Shown: piece after piece, positions 41,495-49,759 of the stretch
How the letters are laid out: the number at the start of each line of letters is the position of its first letter
Position numbering within the stretch: position 1 is the stretch's first letter
DNA from: Aurantibacillus circumpalustris
GTDB lineage: Bacteria; Bacteroidota; Bacteroidia; B-17B0; Aurantibacillaceae
Length of the DNA: 64,000 bases
Direction of reading: 5' to 3'
NCBI RefSeq assembly: GCF_029625215.1
Contig: NZ_CP121197.1
Coordinates: forward strand, 2,046,001-2,110,000
The notes under the pieces: model-generated
Told to the model about the DNA's origin: nothing
Database searches by the model: none
The model's input: only the letters and a program-made list of their open reading frames with translations
Program-made: the position numbers and the translations under genes

Positions 41495-42220
41495 TTACAA
41501 TAGGTAGAAGAAGGTAAATACAAATACCCAAACCAAATCTACAAAGTGCCAGTAAAGACCTACTTTTTCAACCATTTCATAATGCCCTCTACGCTCATAA
41601 GTTCCTTTAATAACATTTAAGAAAATAATAAAGTTGATTACAACACCACTAAATACGTGAGTTCCGTGAAATCCTGTAATAAAGAAAAAATAATTTGCAA
41701 ATTGTGGAACGCCGTATTCATTCACAGTCATGTTTGCACCATGCCAAATTTGTTTTACATAGGCATTTGTTGCAGGATCCCATACATTTCGCAATGCACC
41801 ATCATCAGTACCAATAATAAAATGATACCACTCCCAAGCTTGTGATCCAACGAAAGCAGCTCCACCAACAATTGTCCAAAACATCCAAGTAATAACACCT
41901 TTTCTGTCCATACGGTGACCAGCTTCTACCGCAAGTACCATCGTTACAGATGACATAATGAGAATGAAGGTCATTAAACCAACATAAGCCAATGGAATAT
42001 GCTGTTCTACAAAAGGAAAGTGTGTAAATACATGTTCTGCTTTTGGCCAAACTTCCGCGTATTTATGACGGATAAAACCATAGGATATTAATAAACCTCC
42101 AAAAGTTAAAGCATCGGATACCAAGAAAAACCACATAAAGATTTTACCATAACTGAGATTAAAGGGAGATCTACCTCCGCCCCAAGCTTCTTTTGAATCA
42201 ATTTCTGCTGAATGCGCCAT
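41495..42220 (-). CDS. Cytochrome c oxidase subunit III
   Basis: This 241-aa membrane protein has the subunit III fold: SYGKIFMWFFLVSDALTFGGLL at the start, WEWYHFI and FITGFHGTHVFSGV in the core, then GLYWHFVDLVWVFVFTFFYLL at the C terminus, the family signature. It lies 56 nt before subunit IV and 26 nt after a second subunit III-like gene. Length and helix number (about five to six) fit the shorter Bacteroidota form. Confidence 0.93.
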   Translation of the reverse strand: MAHSAEIDSKEAWGGGRSPFNLSYGKIFMWFFLVSDALTFGGLLISYGFIRHKYAEVWPKAEHVFTHFPFVEQHIPLAYVGLMTFILIMSSVTMVLAVEAGHRMDRKGVITWMFWTIVGGAAFVGSQAWEWYHFIIGTDDGALRNVWDPATNAYVKQIWHGANMTVNEYGVPQFANYFFFITGFHGTHVFSGVVINFIIFLNVIKGTYERRGHYEMVEKVGLYWHFVDLVWVFVFTFFYLL

Positions 42221-42246
42221 AAAAAGTTAAATTTTCGTATGCAATA

Positions 42247-42849
42247 TTAACGATAATTATATAAAAACAAAAACAAATATACCCATAACAAATCAAGAAA
42301 ATGCCAATAAATAGCAGTTAGCTCAATTCCAAGGGAATCGGTTGAAGAATATTTTTTCAACAACGACTTTGTTAAGGAAACGGCAAGGGCTATAAGACCT
42401 CCCACCATATGCGCCAAATGTACAAGCGCTATTAAATACAAAAAAGAGCCTGAGGCATTTGCGTATTTACCAACAAAATAAATTCCTTCAGCAGTTAACT
42501 CTCTCCAAGCAGAAATTTGCGTAAAAAAGAAAGCAATACCGAGCGCGAATGTGAGAAACAAGCCCAAACTCGTAAGTAAGTAATTGTCTTTTTTTATTGC
42601 CCTTTGGGCTAAAAACATGGTTAAACTGCTACAAATGATTAGTTGTGTGCTAATTATAGCAATATCCGGTAGGTTAAACACGAGCCAGTTACCATTGTCC
42701 GCGCGCACAACATAGGCGCTTGTGAGTCCTGCAAAAAGCATAACAATGCTAACCATTCCTATGTATAAAAGCGGTTTTGCTGCTTTGCGCTCAGCCGCTT
42801 TAATTTCGGCCTTGTGGGGGTTTATTTTGTTTGTTTGTTTTGATTCCAA
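42247..42849 (-). CDS. Second cytochrome c oxidase subunit III-like protein
   Basis: This 200-aa protein is a shorter subunit III-like protein with five helices. The C terminus IYWHFLDLLWVYLFLFLYNYR repeats the subunit III signature, and ALVHLAHMVGGLIALAVSL holds the central helix with His. Bacteroidota oxidase clusters commonly encode two such genes side by side. It lies 11 nt after ctaB and 26 nt before the longer subunit III gene. Confidence 0.88.
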   Translation of the reverse strand: MESKQTNKINPHKAEIKAAERKAAKPLLYIGMVSIVMLFAGLTSAYVVRADNGNWLVFNLPDIAIISTQLIICSSLTMFLAQRAIKKDNYLLTSLGLFLTFALGIAFFFTQISAWRELTAEGIYFVGKYANASGSFLYLIALVHLAHMVGGLIALAVSLTKSLLKKYSSTDSLGIELTAIYWHFLDLLWVYLFLFLYNYR

Positions 42850-42860
42850 TTTAAATAGTA

Positions 42861-43760
42861 TTAGGCTTTTGTCATGAGTGCAACTTGCACAAGCGGTAAA
42901 TAAATAAGTGTAATTAAAAATAATTTTTTTGCGTGTTCATTGGTTGGTAATCTATAAAAATTGTAGGCTTGGAGTAACAAAGCCAGTCCACATATCACAC
43001 AGGCAATGGTACTGATTAAGCCAACAAAATGAAACACAAAAGGTAAAATACTCATTACTAATAAAAATACAGAATATAAAAGAATCTGAAACTTAGAAAA
43101 CGCATCTTTTCCGCCTTTAGAGGGCAATAAATGAAAATCAGCTTTAGCGTAATCATCATTATTGAACCATGCCAAGGCCCAAAAGTGAGGGAATTGCCAA
43201 ATAAACTGAATCATAAAAAGAAGTAATGTGAAAAAATTAATTTCTCCAAAACCTTTGGTTGCCGCTACACCGCCTATAAGAGTCGGTAAGGCTCCAGGAA
43301 ACGCTCCTACAAAGACGGAAAAAGGTGTTTTACGTTTTAGTGGTGTGTATAACAAGGCATATAAGATGATTGACAGAAAACCTAAAATTCCACACAAAGG
43401 ATTAGTATAAACCCAAAGTAAAATGGTACCTCCAATACCAAACACAGTGCAAAAAGCAAACGCTTCGTTTATAGATAAAACTTCAGTAGGCATAGGCCTA
43501 TCTTTGGTCCTATCCATTAATTTATCAAGATCTTTTTCTATAATCTGATTAAATCCGTTTGCCGCTGAGGTTACAAGAAATCCACCTAGACTAAGTGCGA
43601 GTAACTGTGTCCATAGAACGGTTTCGGTAACAGTAAAATAGGTGATAATGGCAGAAAAAACAACCAATGCACCTAAACGGAATTTTGTTAGTTTAACAAA
43701 ACCTGTAAATTTGGAATAAGTGTGAGAATCGGTCAAAATATTGCTTACTGTAGTCTCCAA
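42861..43760 (-). CDS. ctaB: Protoheme IX farnesyltransferase (haem O synthase)
   Basis: This 299-aa UbiA-family prenyltransferase makes haem O for the oxidase. The first Asp-rich motif NGFNQIIEKDLDKLMDRTKDRPMPT and the second FNNDDYAKADFHLLPSKGG are intact, with eight or nine membrane helices. It starts the oxidase operon and lies divergent from the OmpA/TPR lipoprotein gene across a 306-bp gap. Confidence 0.95.
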   Translation of the reverse strand: METTVSNILTDSHTYSKFTGFVKLTKFRLGALVVFSAIITYFTVTETVLWTQLLALSLGGFLVTSAANGFNQIIEKDLDKLMDRTKDRPMPTEVLSINEAFAFCTVFGIGGTILLWVYTNPLCGILGFLSIILYALLYTPLKRKTPFSVFVGAFPGALPTLIGGVAATKGFGEINFFTLLLFMIQFIWQFPHFWALAWFNNDDYAKADFHLLPSKGGKDAFSKFQILLYSVFLLVMSILPFVFHFVGLISTIACVICGLALLLQAYNFYRLPTNEHAKKLFLITLIYLPLVQVALMTKA

Positions 43761-44066
43761 AAAAAATGCAAATTTAGCATATATACTTTAAGTAGTTAAG
43801 TTTTTAAAAAAAACTAAAATATAGTTCCTGTCATACTGAATCTTCAGGAGATAATTTTTCCAGAATTTGACATGATTTGGTGAAATCTAAACTTTATTTT
43901 AATCGAATTGAAATTTAGTTTCGTCGATAATATTTAACTTTAGTCTAAATTCAACCCAAACTTGTTAAAATTGACGGAATTATAGCCTTAAATTTTAACA
44001 TTTTACCTTCAAAATCCCTTTTATGTTAAATAATTTTTTACTTTTGTTCGATAATCTCAAAGAATT
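43761..44066. other. 306-bp divergent promoter region; -7 element at 44039-44046
   Basis: No gene is visible. The right end holds TACTTTTG (44039-44046), a perfect -7 element 20 nt before the lipoprotein start. The rest is plain AT-rich sequence with short homopolymer runs. None of the CRP/FNR- or Rrf2-type palindromes of the island occurs here. Confidence 0.5.
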
Positions 44067-45803
44067 ATGAATTTAAATCTTCTTAAAACAATTAGTGCCA
44101 GTTTATCAGTAGCCGTAATTTTAACAAGTTGCGATGGGCTTGGCAAAATGATAAAGAAACAAAAAGATATTCAATATACGGTAACCCCGAATCCTATTGA
44201 AATGCACGGTGATAGCATACAATTTAGCGTTAGCGGTAAATTTAGTCCAAAGTTGTTTCAAAAAAAGGTAACCTTAACGCTTACTCCTGTTATTAAATAC
44301 GCAGGCGGTGAAAAAGCATTTAAGCCTGTTGTTTTGGTAGGAGAAAAATCTACAGATCCAGGTCAAAAAATCGGTTTTGCTTCAGGTGGGACATTTAGTT
44401 ATGCGTCTGATAAGATTCCTTTTGAGCCAGGTATGCGTAATGCGAAAATAGAAGTTCGTGGAGAAGGTTCTATGAAGAAAAAGAAGAAATCATTTACTCC
44501 GGTTGAATTAGCGGATGGAACAATGGCTACTTCTTTGTTAGTGCGTAATGACGAGAAGCCAATGATGGCCAAGGATGCTTTTGTAAAAATTTTACCTGCA
44601 AATCAATCAACACATATATATTATGTAATCAACCAATCTGCAGTTCGTTCTTCTGAAATGAGTTCAGAGGAAATGAAAAACATTAATGCTTTTATTAAGA
44701 ATAATTTGAGTAATGCATTTTATGAGTTTAAAGGAATTACAGTTTCAGCTTACGCATCTCCGGATGGAGAAACTGATAAGAACGAAAACTTAGCGAAAGA
44801 TCGTGCAAATTCGGGGTCAGCAGCAATGATGAAAGAATTCCAAAAAAATAAAGATAACAACGTGACTTTTGGTAAAACGAAAGAACAGTTTGTTGTTGGA
44901 ACTACTAAAGAAGATTGGGAAGGCTTCAAAAGTTTAATGGAACAATCTACAATGGCTGACAAAGATTTAATCTTACGTGTTTTAACCATGTATTCTGATG
45001 CTGACCAACGTCGTAAAGAAATTAAAAATCTTTCGAAGACTTACACTGAGTTAGCTGACAAAGTTTTACCAAAATTACGTCGTGCTGAAATAACAATTAA
45101 CGTTGACAAAAAAGCACGCACAGATTCACAAATTTCTGAATTAGCAGTTTCAAGTCCTGATAGTTTATCTGTTGAAGAATTATTATACGCTGCAACATTG
45201 ACTACTGATATTAATACACAAGCTCAAATATACGCTGCAGCTGAAAAGAAATACGGTAGCGATTGGAGAACTTCAAATAACTTAGGTTGTGTTCTTTTAA
45301 TGCAAAATAAAGTTTCTGAAGCAGGTGATGCATTTAAACGTGCTGAGAAAGTTGCTGCAACTCAACCCGCTGTTTCAAATAACTTAGGAATTGTTGAAGC
45401 TAAAAATGGTAACCGTGCTGCGGCATTAGAGCTTTATGAAAAAGCTGGTTCTGGTGCCGAAACAAAATATAACAAAGCGATTCTTGAAGTACGTATGGGT
45501 AAATACTCTGACGCTGTGAGTGATTTCGGAAACTTTAAAGGACATAATTTAGCACTTGCACAAATGTTAAGTGGCAATAATGGATCAGTAAAAGAAACTC
45601 TTGACGCTAGTTCTGAAAAAGATATGGCATATAGTTTTTATTTAAGAGCTGTTTCATTTGCTCGTCAAGGTAACAATGGCGAAGTGTTAAGCAACTTAAA
45701 AATGGCAGTTGAAAAAGACAACGCATTGAAAGCTTATGCTAAAGATGATGTTGAATTTATCAAATTACGTTCTGATAGTGGTTTTACTGGTTTAGTAAAC
45801 TAA
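44067..45803 (+). CDS. OmpA-like/TPR outer-membrane lipoprotein
   Basis: This 578-aa lipoprotein (lipobox VILTSC, Cys22) begins with beta-rich segments (30-200). It then has an OmpA-C-like region (ITVSAYASPDGETDKNENLAKDRANS, about 230-260) and TPR-like helices at residues about 375-560 (GSDWRTSNNLGCVLL, AVSNNLGIVEAKNGN). The codon choice looks uniform, as in highly expressed genes, and the promoter has a perfect -7 element and a strong terminator. It may link peptidoglycan and outer-membrane proteins. I cannot tie it to gliding or secretion from sequence alone. Confidence 0.8.
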   Translation: MNLNLLKTISASLSVAVILTSCDGLGKMIKKQKDIQYTVTPNPIEMHGDSIQFSVSGKFSPKLFQKKVTLTLTPVIKYAGGEKAFKPVVLVGEKSTDPGQKIGFASGGTFSYASDKIPFEPGMRNAKIEVRGEGSMKKKKKSFTPVELADGTMATSLLVRNDEKPMMAKDAFVKILPANQSTHIYYVINQSAVRSSEMSSEEMKNINAFIKNNLSNAFYEFKGITVSAYASPDGETDKNENLAKDRANSGSAAMMKEFQKNKDNNVTFGKTKEQFVVGTTKEDWEGFKSLMEQSTMADKDLILRVLTMYSDADQRRKEIKNLSKTYTELADKVLPKLRRAEITINVDKKARTDSQISELAVSSPDSLSVEELLYAATLTTDINTQAQIYAAAEKKYGSDWRTSNNLGCVLLMQNKVSEAGDAFKRAEKVAATQPAVSNNLGIVEAKNGNRAAALELYEKAGSGAETKYNKAILEVRMGKYSDAVSDFGNFKGHNLALAQMLSGNNGSVKETLDASSEKDMAYSFYLRAVSFARQGNNGEVLSNLKMAVEKDNALKAYAKDDVEFIKLRSDSGFTGLVN

Positions 45804-45824
45804 GTTAAAACCTAATAAAAATTC

Positions 45825-45853
45825 AAACCCTTCTCCAAAAGAGAAGGGTTTTT
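45825..45853 (+). terminator. Strong terminator after the lipoprotein gene
   Basis: AAACCCTTCTC (45825-45835), loop CAAAA, GAGAAGGGTTT (45841-45851) and a T-run; a canonical rho-independent terminator 21 nt past the stop. Confidence 0.92.
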
Positions 45854-45904
45854 TATTTGTGTAAAACTGCTTTTATTATATTTACAGCTTATTCTCCAAG
45901 AACA

Positions 45905-46786
45905 ATGTCGAAGTATGCAAATACTGAATTAATTCTCACTCCAGAAAATAGGGTTTATCACCTCAATCTCAAAAATGAAGATATTGCGGACAATGTAATT
46001 TTGGTTGGCGATCAAAATAGAGTCGAACAGATTTCAAAATATTTCGATAGTATTGATTTTAAGACAGCACACAGAGAATTTATTACACATACAGGTTTTT
46101 TTAATGGGAAACGCATAACTGTTTTAAGCACCGGAATAGGAACTGATAATATTGACATTGTAATGAACGAGTTGGATGCGGCGGTGAACATTAATCCAGT
46201 AAAAAGAGAATTAAATGCTAAAACGCGATCATTAAATGTATTTCGTTTGGGAACGAGCGGTGCTTTGCAGGAGTATATTCCTGTTAATGGATTGGTGGTA
46301 AGCAGCTATGGCTTGGGCTTAGACGGCTTGCTGAATTTTTATGAAGGATGTAAGGCGATCAATGAAGATGAAATCAGTGAAGCCTTCATTAAACATATGA
46401 AGTGGCCTGCTCATTTAGCATATCCCTATTGTGTTTCAGCCAACCCTATGCTAATAAATGAATTTAAAGAATCAATTTATTTTAAAGGAATCACGGCTAC
46501 AGCTCCTGGTTTTTACGGGCCTCAGGGTAGAGAAATAAGATTAAAAACAGCCTTGCCAGACCTTAATAATTTGCTGAATACTTTTAGTTCTAACAATTTT
46601 CAAATTATTAACTTTGAGATGGAGACTTCGGCGCTTTATGGTTTAGGTAAATTACTTAATCATAATTGTCTTACAGTTTGTGTGATTATAGCCAATCGCA
46701 TGCGTAAAGAGTTTACAACAAATTATGCTGAGAGCATTAAAATACTAATAGAAAATAGTTTAAATAAAATATCGAATATTAAATGA
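45905..46786 (+). CDS. Uridine phosphorylase-like nucleoside phosphorylase
   Basis: The start is the ATG at 45905 (MSKYANTELILTPENR); a longer frame would begin inside the terminator. The 293-aa protein shows phosphate/ribose motifs VLVGDQNRVEQI, GIGTDNIDIVMNELDAA, FRLGTSGALQEYIPVNG and NFEMETSALYGLGKLL. These define the uridine-phosphorylase branch of PNP/UDP. It cleaves uridine-type nucleosides to base plus ribose-1-phosphate. It overlaps pyrF by 4 nt, so salvage and de novo pyrimidine genes are coupled. Confidence 0.9.
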   Translation: MSKYANTELILTPENRVYHLNLKNEDIADNVILVGDQNRVEQISKYFDSIDFKTAHREFITHTGFFNGKRITVLSTGIGTDNIDIVMNELDAAVNINPVKRELNAKTRSLNVFRLGTSGALQEYIPVNGLVVSSYGLGLDGLLNFYEGCKAINEDEISEAFIKHMKWPAHLAYPYCVSANPMLINEFKESIYFKGITATAPGFYGPQGREIRLKTALPDLNNLLNTFSSNNFQIINFEMETSALYGLGKLLNHNCLTVCVIIANRMRKEFTTNYAESIKILIENSLNKISNIK

Positions 46787-47595
46787 CTAAAGAAGAACTT
46801 GTAAAACAGATTAGAACAAAGAAAACCTTTTTGAGCGTAGGTCTTGATCCTGATTCGGAAAAATTACCTAAACATTTATTAGAAGATGAGAGCGATCCTA
46901 TTTATGAATTTAATAAAGCAATTGTTGATGCAACGGCACCTTATTGTGTATCGTTTAAGCCGAACTCAGCTTTTTACGAGGCTTATGGCTTAAATGGAAT
47001 AGCAAGTCTTGAAAAAACAATTCGTTATATTAAAACAAATTATCCAAATCATTTTTTAATTGCAGATGCAAAACGCGGTGATATAGGTAACACAAGTGCA
47101 ATGTATGCCAAGGCTTTTTTTAGACGCTTAAATTGCGATGCCATCACCGTTGCTCCTTACATGGGAAGCGATTCTGTTAAACCGTTTTTACAGTTTGAAA
47201 ATAAATGGGCAATTGTTCTTGGTCTAACGAGCAATGAAGGGTCATCAGACTTTCAGCAATTAAAAGTAGATGGAAATGATTTTTACATGCATGTAATTGA
47301 AACATGTGCTAAATGGGGAACCCAAGATAACATGATGTTTGTGATAGGCGCTACCAAAGCGAATTTATTAGAAGGTATTCGTAAAATTATTCCAAATCAT
47401 TTTTTGCTTATTCCTGGCGTAGGAGCACAAGGTGGAAGTTTACAAGATGTGTGTAAGTATGGAATGAATAAAGAAGTTGGTTTGCTTGTCAATTCAAGTC
47501 GTGGAATCATATACGCGTCTTCGGGAAAAGATTTTGCTGAGAAGGCTGGCGCCGAGGCTAAGAAAATAGCGCAGGAAATGTCGGGGTTTCTCTAG
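46783..47595 (+). CDS. pyrF: Orotidine-5'-phosphate decarboxylase, type 2
   Basis: This 270-aa enzyme decarboxylates OMP to UMP. SVGLDPDSEKLP, FKPNSAFYEAYG, LIADAKRGDIGNTSAMYA (catalytic Lys/Asp set) and IPGVGAQGG place it in the type 2 family. Its length is typical. The start overlaps the phosphorylase stop by 4 nt. Confidence 0.95.
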   Translation: MTKEELVKQIRTKKTFLSVGLDPDSEKLPKHLLEDESDPIYEFNKAIVDATAPYCVSFKPNSAFYEAYGLNGIASLEKTIRYIKTNYPNHFLIADAKRGDIGNTSAMYAKAFFRRLNCDAITVAPYMGSDSVKPFLQFENKWAIVLGLTSNEGSSDFQQLKVDGNDFYMHVIETCAKWGTQDNMMFVIGATKANLLEGIRKIIPNHFLLIPGVGAQGGSLQDVCKYGMNKEVGLLVNSSRGIIYASSGKDFAEKAGAEAKKIAQEMSGFL

Positions 47596-47616
47596 TGTAT
47601 GTTGTACATTGTAATT

Positions 47617-47688
47617 TGTAACATGTACCTTGTATAAGCAACAGAATATCTTATTGGTACACAAACAAGTTACATGGTACAAGTTACA
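47617..47688. repeat. Imperfect inverted repeat downstream of pyrF
   Basis: The 18-nt arms 47617-47634 (TGTAACATGTACC...) and 47671-47688 (TACATGGTACAAG...) pair at 16 of 18 positions around a 36-nt loop. Related TTGTA/TACAAG words recur nearby. The repeat-like TGTACA composition suggests an intergenic repeat more than a terminator. Confidence 0.5.
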
Positions 47689-47753
47689 GCATAACACTAA
47701 CAAATAGGCGCACAGACAAGTTACTATTAACGTCATATAACCAAACATTAATT

Positions 47754-48068
47754 ATGGAAGACAACAATCAAAACAACCAACCGCACTTAGATATCGAATT
47801 AAGTGAAGAAGTAGCAGAAGGAATTTATTCTAACCTTGCTATTATAACACATTCTCAAAGTGAGTTTGTAATTGACTTTGTAAAGATTATGCCAGGAGTT
47901 CCAAAAGCAAGAGTGAAGTCCCGTATTTTACTTACACCGCAGCATGCAAAACGTTTGGTGAAGGCACTCGCTGAGAACTTGCAGAAATTCGAGCAGATAC
48001 ACGGTAAAATAAAAGATGTAGACAATGGTTTTCCGATGAATTTTGGAGGCCCTACGGCACAGGCATAG
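47754..48068 (+). CDS. DUF3467 protein
   Basis: This 104-aa protein matches DUF3467, a small family with the pattern EGIYSNLAIITHSQSEFVIDF and RILLTPQHAKRLVKALAENLQKFE. No function is established. It has no signal peptide and no membrane helix. It stands alone between pyrF and a membrane-protein gene. Confidence 0.9.
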   Translation: MEDNNQNNQPHLDIELSEEVAEGIYSNLAIITHSQSEFVIDFVKIMPGVPKARVKSRILLTPQHAKRLVKALAENLQKFEQIHGKIKDVDNGFPMNFGGPTAQA

Positions 48069-48160
48069 GGCGAAATGTATTTGGTAGTGGTGTTTTCGAA
48101 AAATATTTGATTTCAAAAATGAATACACAAACTTACTATTATTGAACAAAGCATTCTATA

Positions 48161-49630
48161 ATGGAGTTTAAAAAAGATCATTGGAAGATTCTAGTTATTT
48201 GTTTGCTTGGAGCGCTAAGGGTGTTTGTTTTTTCAGCTGGGTTCCCTTTTTTTAATAATGTTGACGAAGTTGCCCATTTAGATGTAGTGGTAAAATATAG
48301 TCATGGAGAAACGCCTCATTCATTTGAATTAATGTCAAAGGAGTCGGCGCGTTATTACGTTCGAAATGGTTCTTGTGAGTTTTCTATGTTAGTTGGTGAT
48401 TGGTATAAGCCACTTAACTACGATACATTGAAAGATCCAAAACGGATAATTTTCGACGAAAATGAAAGTAAGTTTAGTAAAGTAATTAACTACGAATCGT
48501 TGCAGCCTCCTCTCTATTATACTTTGGCTGGTGGATGGAAAAAATTAGGTACTGCTTTCGGATTTAAAAATCTCTCGCTTTTATATTGGATTAGATTTCT
48601 CAACATTGTTTTTATTATTTTGCTCGTATTATTAGCGTATAAGGCTTCTGCGACTTTGTTTCCGGGCGATCGATTTCTTGTTTTTGGTGTGCCTTTAATA
48701 GTAGCCATGTTGCCGCAAGACACTTATTATTCAATTCAAAACGATGTGTTATCGCCGCTGTGTTTTGCACTAACCTTTGTTTTGCTTTTAAAATTTGTTC
48801 AAACAGATTTAGCTCAATCTCGTTTGGCAATTTTCACCGGCTTGGCAATTGCACTAACTGTGTTAGTTAAAGTAAGCAACCTTCCTTTATTAGGAATCGT
48901 AATACTGGCAGTAGTTTATAAAATGTATAAACTAAAATCGAATAAAAAATCGCGACACGTTTTTCTTCCACTTGCTTTGTTTGGCGCATTCACTTTCATT
49001 CCTATTATTTGTTGGTTGATGTGGAATTTTTATGTGTTAGGTGATATAACGGGTTCAGAAGGTAAAATAAATTTTTTTGGTTGGACGCATAAACCCTTTC
49101 TTGAATGGTTCAATCATCCCATATTTAGTAATTTTTCTGGAGTTTTCTTTATGTGGAAAGAGTTAATGATAACATTTTGGCGCGGCGAATTTGTATGGGG
49201 ATCACAAAGAGTTGCAGAACCATTGATGGATTTTTTTTATTGGGTGTCTTCCTTAATTTTTGTTTTGGTTACACTAATTTTTGTGCAAAGAAAACTTAAT
49301 CCATTTCAACGAAACGTAAACCGCTTTGTTTTTTTATGTTTTGTTTCAATGATAGCATACATGGTACTGCTTTCCATTAGTTTCGATTTTGGCGATAGTT
49401 TTTATCCGTCTAAGGCTAGCCCCTATTTTACTTCAGGTCGATTAATTAGCGCAGTTTTGTTGCCCTTTGCACTTTTATATGCTCAAGGATTTAACTGGTT
49501 GTTTTCCTGGATAAAAAATGAGCGACTTCGTTTTCTTTTATTAATAGGTGTAGTTTTCGTAATAACATTATCAGAAATTTCTGCTAGCCAAAAAGTATTT
49601 TTAAGCAATTTCAATTGGTTTCGATTTTAG
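48161..49630 (+). CDS. Membrane glycosyltransferase-like protein (DUF2142-like)
   Basis: This 489-aa protein has about ten helices. After the first helix comes FFNNVDEVAHLDVVVKY, an acidic first loop, and later NYESLQPPLYYTLAGGWKKL, the pattern of GT-C/DUF2142-type proteins of cell-surface polysaccharide synthesis. The C terminus is a helix pair with DFGDSFYPSKASPYFTSGRLI. The substrate is unknown. It is unrelated at motif level to the GT-C-like pair at 37571-40828. Confidence 0.72.
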   Translation: MEFKKDHWKILVICLLGALRVFVFSAGFPFFNNVDEVAHLDVVVKYSHGETPHSFELMSKESARYYVRNGSCEFSMLVGDWYKPLNYDTLKDPKRIIFDENESKFSKVINYESLQPPLYYTLAGGWKKLGTAFGFKNLSLLYWIRFLNIVFIILLVLLAYKASATLFPGDRFLVFGVPLIVAMLPQDTYYSIQNDVLSPLCFALTFVLLLKFVQTDLAQSRLAIFTGLAIALTVLVKVSNLPLLGIVILAVVYKMYKLKSNKKSRHVFLPLALFGAFTFIPIICWLMWNFYVLGDITGSEGKINFFGWTHKPFLEWFNHPIFSNFSGVFFMWKELMITFWRGEFVWGSQRVAEPLMDFFYWVSSLIFVLVTLIFVQRKLNPFQRNVNRFVFLCFVSMIAYMVLLSISFDFGDSFYPSKASPYFTSGRLISAVLLPFALLYAQGFNWLFSWIKNERLRFLLLIGVVFVITLSEISASQKVFLSNFNWFRF

Positions 49631-49759
49631 CTTTCAATTATTTTAAATTTCCAAATTTTTTTAAATAAGTTTCATAACACGTCCGCTCATTTTGTTGAAA
49701 AAACAAATTTCAAAAGCTAGTGAATACAGCTATTTTTAAGCAAAATCAAGATAAGAACT

